A stretch of DNA of 64,000 nt. It comes from CAWJHE01 sp963842455. GTDB taxonomy: Bacteria; Chloroflexota; Anaerolineae; Anaerolineales; UBA4823. The notes under the pieces are model-generated. The model made no database searches. It was given only the letters and a program-made list of their open reading frames with translations, and was not told the origin of the DNA. Shown piece after piece: positions 9,103 to 17,033 of this stretch. Position numbers and translations under genes: made by a program. The stretch spans positions 9,882 to 73,881 of the forward strand of contig CAWJHE010000016.1 of assembly GCA_963842455.1 (NCBI GenBank), read 5' to 3'. The stretch's first letter is position 1. The number at the start of each line of letters is the position of its first letter.

Positions 9103-10470
9103 GTGAACACAAAAAATGCCAGCCAACCTCCGCGCGCCCAGTTTACTACCGGGCTGGGAGTTCTTTTCGCCACTTTGGGTTCGGCGGTTGGGCTGGGAAA
9201 TATCTGGAAATTTCCTTCCCTGGCCGGCTCCAATGGAGGCGCCGCCTTCCTGATCCTCTACATTCTGTGCACCTTATTGATCGGCATTCCCATTATGGTC
9301 GTCGAGCAAATGTTAGGCCGCGAGGGCCGCGGCGACGCCGTCACAACCTTGCGCCGCCTGGCGCCCAAGCAGCTCTGGTGGCTAATCGGAGCTGGGGGTA
9401 TCCTGGCTGCTTTCTTGATTATGGCTTTTTACACCGAAGTAGCTGGTTGGGTTTTTGCCTATATCATCAAATCCGCTTCCGGCGCTCTCTTGTCCACCAA
9501 TCCAGAGATCACCTCGGCAGCTTTCGCCAACCTGGTGAGCAGCCCATGGCTTTCCCTGATCGTTCAATGGGTGGTTCTGGCTGTCACCGGAACGATTATC
9601 CTGTTCGGCGTCACCAAAGGTATTGAAGCCACCACCAAACGGCTGATGCCGTTGCTGTTCATCTTGCTGATCGTCGTCGGCGTCCGCAGCCTGACCCTGC
9701 CAGGCGCCAGCGAGGGATTGGCGTTCCTCTTCAAGCCCGATTTCTCGAAGATCACCGGACCGGTAATCCTGGCTGCCATGGGTTTGGCCTTCTTCAAGCT
9801 GTCCATCGGCATGGGTTGCATGATCACTTACGGATCGTATTTCGGTAAAGATCAGGACATTCCGCTGACCGCTACCCGCGTGGCTTTCTCCGACCTGACC
9901 ATCTCAATTCTGGCCGGAATCGCCATCTTCCCAGCTGTGTTCGCTTATGGTTTTGAACCCGCCTCAGGACCTTCGCTGCTTTTCATCACCATACCGGCAG
10001 TTTTCGCTTCGATGCCCATGGGTTCTGTTTTCATGACCATCTTCTTCATCCTGACCGCCATCGCTTCGATCGGTGCGATGCTTTCCTTGATCGAAGTGAT
10101 CGTATCCTGGCTGGAAACTGTGTTCAGCTTCTCACGCGCACGCAGCACCCTCCTGACCATCCTGGCTCTGGCGCTGGTAGGCTCGACGGCAGCCCTTTCC
10201 AATAGCGCCATGGCTGAGTTCAAGCTCTTTGGCATGACCATGTTCGACCTGTTCGACTATGTTTCGTCCAACCTGCTGTTGCCTTTGGGTGGTCTTTTCC
10301 TGTCCTTGTTTGCTGTGTTCGTGTGGGGTTTCCCACGCTTCAAACAGGCGCTGAGCAACCAGGGCACATTAGTAAATAAGACCTATGTGACGGTGCTCTA
10401 TGCGGCGTTAATGACCGTGACGCCGATCAGCGTATTGATCATTTTGCTGACCGGGTTGAAACTTATCTAA
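9103..10470 (+). CDS. Sodium:neurotransmitter symporter (NSS/SNF) family transporter
   Basis: About 455 residues with 11-12 membrane helices. The family hallmark is near the start: FATLGSAVGLGNIWKFP, the helix-1 sodium and substrate site of LeuT-like proteins, followed by GGAAFLILY. Bacterial members import amino acids with sodium. An upstream ATG at 9079 is in frame but has no ribosome site. AAAGGAG lies just after that ATG and 12 bases before the GTG at 9103, so I prefer the GTG. It is divergent from the M20/YfcC genes, which fits an amino-acid scavenging locus. No terminator is obvious after it. Confidence 0.88.
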   Translation: MNTKNASQPPRAQFTTGLGVLFATLGSAVGLGNIWKFPSLAGSNGGAAFLILYILCTLLIGIPIMVVEQMLGREGRGDAVTTLRRLAPKQLWWLIGAGGILAAFLIMAFYTEVAGWVFAYIIKSASGALLSTNPEITSAAFANLVSSPWLSLIVQWVVLAVTGTIILFGVTKGIEATTKRLMPLLFILLIVVGVRSLTLPGASEGLAFLFKPDFSKITGPVILAAMGLAFFKLSIGMGCMITYGSYFGKDQDIPLTATRVAFSDLTISILAGIAIFPAVFAYGFEPASGPSLLFITIPAVFASMPMGSVFMTIFFILTAIASIGAMLSLIEVIVSWLETVFSFSRARSTLLTILALALVGSTAALSNSAMAEFKLFGMTMFDLFDYVSSNLLLPLGGLFLSLFAVFVWGFPRFKQALSNQGTLVNKTYVTVLYAALMTVTPISVLIILLTGLKLI

Positions 10471-10576
10471 ATATTCCTATTCCAGGGGCAGGTTTAACGG
10501 ACCCAGGATACTTTAGCGCTTCTCCTGTCAGCAATTGCCATCATCGACCCACGCTGCAGGATGCCTGCCCATACGA

Positions 10577-10660
10577 CCCCTCACCCTAACCCTCTCCCCT
10601 TCGCTGCGCTGGGGGAGAGGGCTTATTCGTGAAAATTTGTGAGAACTCGTGGTTAATCGC
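10577..10660. repeat. CCCTCACCCTAACCCTCTCCC fold-back repeat plus TTCGTG words
   Basis: CCCTCACCCTAACCCTCTCC is followed by GGGGGAGAGGG, giving a CCCTCTCCCC/GGGGGAGAGGG fold-back. It continues into ATTCGTGAAAATTTGTGAG. Related copies lie at 15958-15996 and 26431-26477, there in inverted order. This is an intergenic repeat and not a gene. Confidence 0.6.
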
Positions 10661-10794
10661 AGATTCCAGCATCTATCCACAGGTTTATCCACAGTTTTCT
10701 CCACAGGCAACGCGCGTTGATCCTGCAGGATGTGCTACAATTAGCCAGATTGTCCGGATTATCGGACCAGCGCAACTTTGGAGCTCATTCATTT

Positions 10795-11542
10795 ATGTCT
10801 ACACGCAGAAATTCTCCCGTAGAAATCGACCCAATCCCAGCGCATCAGTGTTCCGTCAACCTTCGCCTGGGTATTCTGACCGGGCTGCCATTCTTCTCTG
10901 AGCTTAGCCCAGACGAGATCCAGCATATCAACACCTTGTTCGTCGAAAAGGGTTACGATCAAGGTGAGCCCATTTTCTTTTCCGGCGATACAGCCGAACG
11001 CCTGTACGTGGTCGCCGATGGGCATGTCAAGCTGATGCAACACACCTACAGCGGTCAGAATGTGATGTTGGAGCTGCTCAAACAAGGTGAGTTCTTCGGC
11101 AGCCTGTCGCCCACAACCCGGCCAGGAATACACGGAAACGGCCATTGCCTACACCCCCTGCTGTTTGCTGACCATCCAGAACCAGGATTTTTCATCCCTG
11201 TTGCAACAGCACCCCAGCGTCTCGCTCAAGGTCATCGAAAAGATGTCGCAGCGTTTGCAGGAAGCCAACCAGATGATCCGCCGGCTGAGCGCCCAATCGG
11301 TGGAAGGCCGCATCGCACACATTCTGCTCAGACTGGCGGAGAAAGTAGGGCAGCCCCAACCGGTCGGCTTGCTGATCCAGCTGCCCCTCTCCCGAGCAGA
11401 CCTGGCGGAGATGGCTGGGACAACCGTCGAGACCGCCAGCCGGGTGCTGAGCCGCTTCCAAAAAGAGAAACTGGTCGAAAGCGGCCGGCAATGGGTGGCC
11501 ATCAAAAACCCTGGTATGCTGCAAACCTACCAGGAAATCTAA
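10795..11542 (+). pseudogene. Crp/Fnr-family transcription regulator, one frameshift
   Basis: The N-terminal half is a cyclic-nucleotide-binding fold: LPFFSELSPDEIQHINTLF, then GEPIFFSGDTAERLYVV, then LKQGEFFGSLSP. The C-terminal half is in another frame and has the Crp-type helix-turn-helix: LSRADLAEMAGTTVETASRVLSRFQKEKLV. Removing one base near 11115 (in CGGCCAGGAATAC) joins them into about 249 residues, the normal family size. No Fnr-type Cys cluster is visible, so it is unlikely to bind an iron-sulfur cluster. Start chosen at ATG 10795 with GGAG upstream. It precedes the HMA chaperone and metal ATPase genes and may regulate them. Confidence 0.82.
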
Positions 11543-11643
11543 ACAACCTCCCAAACAAAACGCGGTTAATTGATCTGCATCATTCATATTCTCTGCACCC
11601 TGGTATATCATCAGGGTGTATTTGATTAACCAAAAGGAGAAAG

Positions 11644-11862
11644 ATGATGAAAACCTTATTGAGAAGCCAGGAACTTTCCTGCCCATCCTGTGTCGCCAAA
11701 ATTGAAAAAGCCCTGCTCACCCTGAACGGGGTGCAGAAAGCCGAGGTGTTCTTCAACACCGGGCGCATCGAAGTAGAGCATGACCCGCAGGTATCCAGCA
11801 GCGACGACCTGCTCAAAGCCATCCGCAATGCTGGTTATGAAGCGCGGGTTTCACCATTCTAA
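11644..11862 (+). CDS. Free-standing HMA-domain metallochaperone (CopZ-like)
   Basis: A 72-residue protein that is a single heavy-metal-associated domain. The metal-binding CxxC is CPSC (Cys13, Cys16), followed by ALLTLNGVQKAEV and the second half-repeat ending NAGYEARV. Such proteins bind Cu(I) or other soft metals in the cytosol and hand them to P1B ATPases. AAAGGAGAAAG lies directly before a double ATG, and a start at 11647 is equally possible. The ATPase downstream at 12977 has no HMA domain of its own, so this gene probably supplies the detached one. An ATP-free short protein of this size is typical for the family. Confidence 0.85.
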   Translation: MMKTLLRSQELSCPSCVAKIEKALLTLNGVQKAEVFFNTGRIEVEHDPQVSSSDDLLKAIRNAGYEARVSPF

Positions 11863-11964
11863 AATGGCGAATTTGAGCGGATAGACACGGATTACATGGA
11901 GAGTGTCGTTGGAAACATAGGTTGACTTTGGCAACTCGCGCTGTGAAACCGCGATGGACGCCAA

Positions 11965-12022
11965 GTAAAGCGAAGAGGAAAAGATTAGCCACGAATTTTC
12001 ACTAATCTACACGAAATTTAAC
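11965..12022. repeat. Dispersed 50-bp repeat, copy 1
   Basis: The segment GCGAAGAGGAAAAGATTAGC, then CACGAATTTTCACTAATC, then TACACGAAATTT is nearly identical to one at 63058-63108, 51 kb away. Both copies are preceded by GACGCCAAG. Function unknown. Confidence 0.7.
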
Positions 12023-12090
12023 TATGGATGGCTAAAAAAGAATCGCCGATTTGCGTTGATTGACGCGGATTACACGGAGAGTATCGTGGT

Positions 12091-12353
12091 TTAGCCCGGT
12101 AGGGCTTCGCAAACTAGCGTGGGGTTTCAACCCCGCCGCGATCCCCGCCGCACCAGGCCTTGCCTCTTCGTCGACACATCGCCGCGATCCCCGCCGCACC
12201 ATGCCCTGCCTCTTCGTCGACACATACCGCGATCCCCGCCGGACCAGGCCTTGCATCTTCGTCGACACCCGATGCGATCCCCGCTGGACCAGGCATTGCA
12301 TCTTCAACGACCCACCGCCGCCGCGATCCTTGCCGAGCCAGGAGTTGGACCAT
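12091..12353. repeat. 46-bp tandem repeat array 1
   Basis: A leader, TTAGCCCGGTAGGGCTTCGC, then AAACTAGCGTGGGGTTTCAA, then CCCC, is followed by four to five units of 46 bp. Each unit starts CCGCGATCCCCGCCGCACCA and ends CTCTTCGTCGACACATCG. Units diverge towards the right end. Because 46 is not a multiple of three, the array cannot encode a repeat protein. There are no unique spacers, so it is not a CRISPR array. Confidence 0.8.
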
Positions 12354-12428
12354 GGCATGATCATACCCCAATGGGAACGCACCGAAGCTTAAGCATCGGG
12401 CTAGCTTGCAAAGCTCTTCGAGCTGCTA

Positions 12429-12668
12429 TTAGCCCGGTAGGGCTTCGCAAACTAGCGCGGGGTTTCAACCCCGCCGCGATCCCCGCCGCACCATGCCCTG
12501 CCTCTTCGCCGACACCCCGCCGCGATCCCCGCCGCACCTTGCCTTGCCTCTTCGTCGACACATCGCCGCGATCCCCGCCGCACCATGCCCTGCCTCTTCG
12601 TCGACACATCGCCGCGATCCCCGCCGCACCAAACCTTGCCTCTTCGTCGACCTCGCCGCGATCTCCGG
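12429..12668. repeat. 46-bp tandem repeat array 2
   Basis: The same leader as array 1 (338 bases downstream) introduces four near-identical 46-bp units from 12474 and a partial fifth. The leader plus array therefore looks duplicated as one block. Confidence 0.8.
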
Positions 12669-12699
12669 ATGAAATGATTTTTCATCCCTTATCAATCGT

Positions 12700-12900
12700 A
12701 GCTATAAAAACCTTCGTGGAACTTCGTGTCCCTTCGTGGCTAAAAAAGAATCGCGTATTTGCACTCATATATCGGATTACACAGAAAAACTCATTGACTT
12801 ACAAGAAAAAATTCGTGTCAATTCGTGGCTACAAAAAACTTCGTGGACCTTCGTGTCCCTTCGTGGCAAAAAAATCTTTGCGGCTTTGCGAGAGATTGTA
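12700..12900. repeat. TTCGTG and TTTGCGAGAGAT short repeats
   Basis: CCTTCGTGGAACTTCGTGTC and CCTTCGTGGC occur twice (about 12710 and 12840), with ATTCGTGTCAATTCGTGGC between. GGCTTTGCGAGAGATTG follows at about 12885; related CTTTGCGAGAGAT words occur near 18525, 39100 and 60645. Nothing coding is seen. Confidence 0.6.
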
Positions 12901-12976
12901 CAAACTCACAAGAGATCAAACAAACTAAAGTTTATTCAACATCAGCAATGCAACCTTCAAGAGAGAAGAAAATCCT

Positions 12977-14893
12977 ATGACAACCATGCTCAACAACCTG
13001 CGACAAACCCTGCAGTCACCCGCCCGGCGCAAGAAGATCCTGCTCTTTGCCAGCGGTGGGTTGATCCTGGCAGCTCTGGCCGCCGGTCAATGGCTGCCAA
13101 ACCCGACCTGGCATAACCTGCTCATGGCCGCAGCAGCCGTCATCGCCGGCGCGGACATTGCCCTGCGCGCCTGGCACAGCCTGCGCAACCGCCACATCAG
13201 TATCGAGTTACTGGTCACCATCGCCGCCACCGGCGCGTTGATCATCGGCGAGTACTGGGAGGCGGCTGCGGTGACCTTCCTGTTCATCCTGGGCGCTTAC
13301 CTGGAAGCCCGCACCCTGGGACGCACCCGCCAGGTGCTGCAAAGCCTGCTGGACCTGGCGCCAACCACCGCCCTGGTGGTGCGCGACGGACGCCAGGTGG
13401 AAATCGCGCCGCACGAAGTGCTACCCGGTGAAATTGTGCTGATCAAACCAGGGGCGAAGGTGGCCGTGGATGGCGATATCCAGGACGGTTTTTCGAGCAT
13501 CGATGAGAGCGCCATCACCGGCGAATCCATGCCGGTGGACAAACAATCCGGCGATCAGGTCTTCGCTGGCACGATCAACCAGGCCGGATTATTACACGTC
13601 CGCGCCACAGGCGTCGGCGTAGACACCACCTTAGCAAAGATCATTCGCCGGGTAGAGCAAGCCCAGGACGAGAAAGCCCCCACCCAACGCTTCATCGAAC
13701 GCTTTGCTCAGTACTATACGCCCTTCATTATTATGCTCAGCGCGGTTGCTTACCTGATCACACAGGACGCCGAGCTGGCCTTGACCCTGCTGGTGATCGG
13801 CTGTCCCGGCGCATTGGTGATCTCCACACCTGTTTCGGTGGTGGCGGGCATCGGGCGGGCTGCCAAAGCCGGCATCCTGATCAAAGGCGGCGAATACCTG
13901 GAAAACGCCGGGAAAATCTCAGCCCTGGCTCTGGACAAGACCGGCACCTTGACGCTGGGACGCCCGGTTTTGACCGATATCATCGTCCTGCAAACGGAAG
14001 CTGTTCCGGCTGGTTTTGATGGCACACCCAGAGCGCCCATCAGCGCAAACGAGCTTTTGCGCCTGGCAGCCATCGCCGAAAGCGGCTCGGAACACCCTCT
14101 CAGCCAGTCGATCCTGAAACATGCCTACCAAACGCTGGGCGACATCCCGCATGCGGACCGCTTCGAAACGTTCACCGGTCGCGGCGTGAGAGCCTTCTAC
14201 CAGGGTGAAGAGATCGTGATCGGTGCGCCGCCTCTGCTGGACGCATTGATGATCGATATTCCCACTGCGGCGCACCAGGCTCTGAACGAGCTGAAATCCA
14301 ACGGAAAAACGGCTGTGCTGGCAGCCATCAACGGCCAGGTAAGCGGCGTGCTGGGGATCGCCGATACCATTCGTCCCGAATCTGCCCAAATGGTAGCCGA
14401 GCTGCGCCGGGTTGGTGTGCAAGAAATCGTAATGCTGACCGGCGACGACCCCCTGACAGCAAAGGCTATCGCTGCCCAGGCTGGCATCGACCAGGTGCAC
14501 GCCTCCCTGCTGCCGGAAGATAAGCTGACAGCTATCCGCAATCTGCAAGCTAAAGGACACGTGGTCGCCATGCTCGGGGACGGCATCAACGACGCCCCAG
14601 CCCTGGCCGCCGCCGATATCGGCATCGCCATGGGGGTCGCAGGTACCGGGGTTGCTATCGAAACTGCCGACATTGCCCTGATGGCCGATGACCTGATGAA
14701 ACTGCCCGAAGCGGTACGCTTATCCCGCGCCACACTGAACAATATCCGCCAGAATGTGGTCATCGCCTTGCTGACTGTCGCCGGATTGCTGTTGGGTGTG
14801 CTGCTGGGTGAGGTGCACATGGCCTCCGGTATGCTCATCCACGAAGCTTCTGTGCTAATCGTTATCCTGAACGGGATGCGCCTGCTCAGATAG
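12977..14893 (+). CDS. P1B-type heavy-metal ATPase with a CPG transmembrane motif
   Basis: A 638-residue metal-translocating P-type ATPase. Motifs in order: actuator ITGESMPVDKQSG; membrane metal site GCPGALVIS (Cys276-Pro-Gly278); phosphorylation ALDKTGTLTLG (Asp320); SEHPLSQSIL (the HP motif of P1B pumps); hinge LGDGINDAPALAAADIGIAMG split across about residues 535-556. There is no N-terminal HMA domain; the 72-residue HMA protein upstream may replace it. The family usually has CPC, SPC or TPC; CPG removes the second Cys, so metal specificity (Cu, Zn, Cd, Co or other) cannot be assigned. It probably exports metal across the inner membrane. The next two genes, 44 bp downstream, encode small membrane proteins. 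Confidence 0.9.
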   Translation: MTTMLNNLRQTLQSPARRKKILLFASGGLILAALAAGQWLPNPTWHNLLMAAAAVIAGADIALRAWHSLRNRHISIELLVTIAATGALIIGEYWEAAAVTFLFILGAYLEARTLGRTRQVLQSLLDLAPTTALVVRDGRQVEIAPHEVLPGEIVLIKPGAKVAVDGDIQDGFSSIDESAITGESMPVDKQSGDQVFAGTINQAGLLHVRATGVGVDTTLAKIIRRVEQAQDEKAPTQRFIERFAQYYTPFIIMLSAVAYLITQDAELALTLLVIGCPGALVISTPVSVVAGIGRAAKAGILIKGGEYLENAGKISALALDKTGTLTLGRPVLTDIIVLQTEAVPAGFDGTPRAPISANELLRLAAIAESGSEHPLSQSILKHAYQTLGDIPHADRFETFTGRGVRAFYQGEEIVIGAPPLLDALMIDIPTAAHQALNELKSNGKTAVLAAINGQVSGVLGIADTIRPESAQMVAELRRVGVQEIVMLTGDDPLTAKAIAAQAGIDQVHASLLPEDKLTAIRNLQAKGHVVAMLGDGINDAPALAAADIGIAMGVAGTGVAIETADIALMADDLMKLPEAVRLSRATLNNIRQNVVIALLTVAGLLLGVLLGEVHMASGMLIHEASVLIVILNGMRLLR

Positions 14894-14937
14894 GCCTGCG
14901 GTTCGAGTAAAATTATTATCGAAAGGAGAAGCAGCTC

Positions 14938-15357
14938 ATGCCAACCCTGACGCGCTGGTTCTTAAAATCTTCCCTGCTGTATTTACTTCTGGCAGTTATG
15001 CTGGGCGTGTTACTGGAAATCCCGAATACCCTCGATCTTGACTGGTCTGTGCGCGCCTTCAGCCCCTTCTATTTTCACAGTTTTATGGTCGGCTGGGTTG
15101 CCCAGCTGATCTTCGGGGTGGTGTTCTGGATGTTCCCCAAATTTTCAAAGGAGCAGCCACGCGGTTCCGAAACCCTGGGTTGGGCGACTTTCTGGCTGTT
15201 GAACTGCGGCTTGTTGATCCGCCTGGTAGCCGAACCGGCGCAGGCGATCCAAAACCAGGTGTGGTGGAGCTGGCTGCTGGCGCTTTCAGCCGTGCTGCAG
15301 TGGCTGGCCGGGATGGCTTTTGTGCTCAACACCTGGCGACGCGTGAAGGAGCGTTGA
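14938..15357 (+). CDS. Small four-helix membrane protein, heme-copper-oxidase-like, copy A
   Basis: 139 residues with four hydrophobic helices at about 11-28, 48-67, 81-97 and 110-130. The core reads FHSFMVGWVAQLIFGVVFW, then MFPKFSKEQPRGSETLGWA. A His before a GW...QLI.G..FW..P stretch recalls short relatives of heme-copper oxidase subunit I and NorB, but the protein is far shorter than those. A GAAAGGAGAAGC ribosome site precedes ATG. Copy B follows after one base with the same spacing and core, so the two are tandem duplicates and may form a heterodimer. They lie immediately behind the metal ATPase, hinting at a role in metal or heme-copper enzyme assembly. I do not recognise a named family. 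Confidence 0.75.
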   Translation: MPTLTRWFLKSSLLYLLLAVMLGVLLEIPNTLDLDWSVRAFSPFYFHSFMVGWVAQLIFGVVFWMFPKFSKEQPRGSETLGWATFWLLNCGLLIRLVAEPAQAIQNQVWWSWLLALSAVLQWLAGMAFVLNTWRRVKER

Positions 15358-15358
15358 G

Positions 15359-15766
15359 ATGCCCCGGCTGACCGTTTGGTTTATCCGCGCCGCATTGATC
15401 TATCTGGCCCTGGGCTTCACCTACGGCGCGCTGATCTTGTTTCACAAGGGCATCCCCCTGCACCCGGCTATGTGGAGCTTGCTTGGCGTGCATATTGACT
15501 ATGTGCTCTTCGGTTGGACGCTGCAACTGATCCTGGGTATGGCATTCTGGATCTTACCGCGCTTTGCCAAAAAGCCTTACCGCGGCAACGAGAAGCTGGC
15601 CTGGGCTGCCTTAATCCTGATCAACGCCGGTATTTTTGCCTTGAGCCTGTCCCCGTTCTTGCCAGGGCTCACCTGGCTAGCCCTGCTGGGGCGGGTATTA
15701 CAAGCCGCCGGGGTGCTCAGCTTCTTACTGCATGCTTGGCCGCGCGTCAAAGGCTTCAACCAGTAG
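15359..15766 (+). CDS. Small four-helix membrane protein, copy B
   Basis: 135 residues, paralogous to the preceding gene over its whole length. Shared features are the N-terminal MP.LT.WF start, GW..QLI.G..FW..P, then a basic F.K...RG.E.L.WA segment and an N.G in helix 3. Here the His lies two positions earlier (GVHIDYVLFGW; His45), whereas copy A has it at His47. Family relatives of this fold often carry both as HxH, so the two copies may each retain one. The ATG follows the stop of copy A with one base between, so translation is coupled. Confidence 0.75.
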   Translation: MPRLTVWFIRAALIYLALGFTYGALILFHKGIPLHPAMWSLLGVHIDYVLFGWTLQLILGMAFWILPRFAKKPYRGNEKLAWAALILINAGIFALSLSPFLPGLTWLALLGRVLQAAGVLSFLLHAWPRVKGFNQ

Positions 15767-16045
15767 AACCAACCGCTGAGGACACGAAGAGCCGCTAAGT
15801 TTTTTTATTAAACCTTGGCGCTCCTTAGCATCCTTCGCGGTTTTCCATCGCTAACAGCCCCAGGTTTCGCCAACGAGTTAGCACGGGGTTAGGGCAAATG
15901 TTGCCTCTATCTCTAGGACAGGCTTCCACAACGAGTTAATCCTGGGTCAGGTCAGATTCCCTCTCCCGCTGGGAGAGGGTCAGGGTGAGGGGAGAGAACG
16001 TGTTAAAATAAGACATCGAACCAAATTCTGCATCATGGTAACCTG
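15767..16045. repeat. Fold-back and short intergenic repeats
   Basis: AACCGCTGAGGACACGAAGA and CCTTCGCGGTT can pair across 60 bases. Two related words, CCAACGAGTTAGCACGGGG and ACAACGAGTTAATCCTGGG, lie at about 15870 and 15930. CCCTCTCCCGCTGGGAGAGGG with trailing TCAGGGTGAGG (15958-15996) matches the repeat at 10577 in inverted form. No gene is seen. Confidence 0.55.
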
Positions 16046-16365
16046 ATGGAAAATCCAACCAACTCTTCTCAAACTATTCCCTCCAGCTTGGCGCTTTTCT
16101 TCCAGGAATATGATTTCTCCGAATTATCCATCGAAGATGATGTCAACCTGATCATCCAACGCACACTGGAATATGGCGATTGGGATGAATTACGCTGGCT
16201 CTTTCAGGTCTATGGCGCGGCAAAAGAATCCGAAAATTCATTCGTCTTCTTGGAGAAAGAAGCCTGAGACCACCAACCTTCAATTATTGGCGTAAATTAA
16301 TGAGAATCCGCAAGTGGGAACATTCTCCCTTCGAGACACCTAAAGGTGAATTATGGAAGTTTTAA
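16046..16365 (+). pseudogene. DUF6922-type antitoxin partner, one missing base
   Basis: The uninterrupted frame gives 73 residues (LFFQEYDFSELSIEDD, then TLEYGDWDELRWLFQVYG) and stops at 16267. Adding one A to the AAAA run near 16222 continues it as RIRKFIRLLGERSLRPPTF, then NYWRKLM, ending at 16365. The repaired protein of about 106 residues has the DUF6922 pattern: a Trp/Tyr-rich helix, then L.P.TFNYW. The repaired end overlaps the AbiEii gene by 13 bases, as expected for a toxin-antitoxin operon. DUF6922 proteins commonly sit before nucleotidyltransferase toxins; the antitoxin role is inferred from that position. Confidence 0.75.
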
Positions 16366-17033
16366 CCATGGATCATCCACACTGGGAAGCTTTAACAGAC
16401 TCTACACAAAACGCTTTTCGAGTATTATCAGATATAGACATCATTCAAAACTTCTACCTGGCTGGCGGAACTGGTCTGGCTCTGCACTTAGGGCATCGCT
16501 TTTCTATCGATCTCGATTTCTTTTCAGAAAACGAAGAAGCAGTCAACAGCGTGGAACGGTCAAGATTTCGAGAAGTTCTCGCTCACCCTGATTTCGAAAT
16601 TTTGATAGATAAAGATACAACTTTTGTCGGTAACTGGAAAAAAGTGGGAGTAAGCTTTTTTCGGTTAGAGCAATATCCCTTAATTTTTCCACCTCATTTT
16701 TTAGATGGTATAAAAATTGCCAGCATAGCAGATATCGGGGCGATGAAACTGGCGGCAATCATTGACCGGGGCACTCGAAAGGATCTTGTTGATCTTTATT
16801 ACATCCTGCAGCATGTTCCCCTCGAAAAAGTTTTCCAGACAGCGGCCAAGAAGTATCCAAATTTCCGATCTTTTCCAGCCAGTGCACTAAGAGGCATGGC
16901 TTACTTTACGGATGCAGAAAATTTTCCCATGCCAAAAATGATAGAGAAAACCTCCTGGGTAAAAATGAAGAAGTATTTATCAGACCAGGCATTGCAAGCG
17001 GGAAGAAAGCATCTAGAAAATTATTGGGGATGA
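16353..17033 (+). CDS. AbiEii/AbiGii-type nucleotidyltransferase toxin
   Basis: 226 residues. The nucleotidyltransferase core is at the N-terminus: YLAGGTGLALHLGHRFSIDL, then DFF. The GGT and S.DLDF elements bind nucleotide and metal. The later DIGAMKLAAIIDRGTRKDLVD segment is also typical of the AbiEii family. Members act as toxins in type IV-like toxin-antitoxin or abortive-infection systems, usually with an upstream partner. Here that partner is the DUF6922 gene. AAAGGTG lies five bases before the ATG. The protein is intact and of normal length; the following gene overlaps its stop by four bases. Confidence 0.85.
   Translation: MEVLTMDHPHWEALTDSTQNAFRVLSDIDIIQNFYLAGGTGLALHLGHRFSIDLDFFSENEEAVNSVERSRFREVLAHPDFEILIDKDTTFVGNWKKVGVSFFRLEQYPLIFPPHFLDGIKIASIADIGAMKLAAIIDRGTRKDLVDLYYILQHVPLEKVFQTAAKKYPNFRSFPASALRGMAYFTDAENFPMPKMIEKTSWVKMKKYLSDQALQAGRKHLENYWG

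Larger units (their letters stand above)
11863..12976. other. Repeat-filled gap of 1.1 kb between chaperone and ATPase genes
   Basis: No gene is supported here. The gap holds a roughly 50-bp dispersed repeat (11965-12022), two arrays of 46-bp repeats each led by the same 45-bp segment (12091-12353 and 12429-12668), and clusters of TTCGTGTCCCTTCGTGGC (12710-12870) with TTTGCGAGAGATTG near 12890. Several ORFs of 60-270 codons cross it, but they only read the repeats and are arginine/proline-rich. Confidence 0.7.

Noticed and set aside
12131..12668. Possible CRISPR array
   Set aside because: Repeats are contiguous with no unique spacers, and no cas genes lie nearby.
12119..12928. Long ORF of 269 codons across the repeat region
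   Set aside because: It reads the 46-bp repeats and TTCGTG words; composition is Arg/Pro-rich, there is no ribosome site, and the unit length shifts the frame every copy.
13919..14838. Two minus-strand ORFs of 213 codons
   Set aside because: They are antisense to the conserved catalytic motifs of the P1B ATPase.
14901..14915. GGTTCGAGTA, resembling a tRNA T-arm
   Set aside because: No acceptor, D- or anticodon stems fit around it; no tRNA could be folded here or elsewhere in the window.
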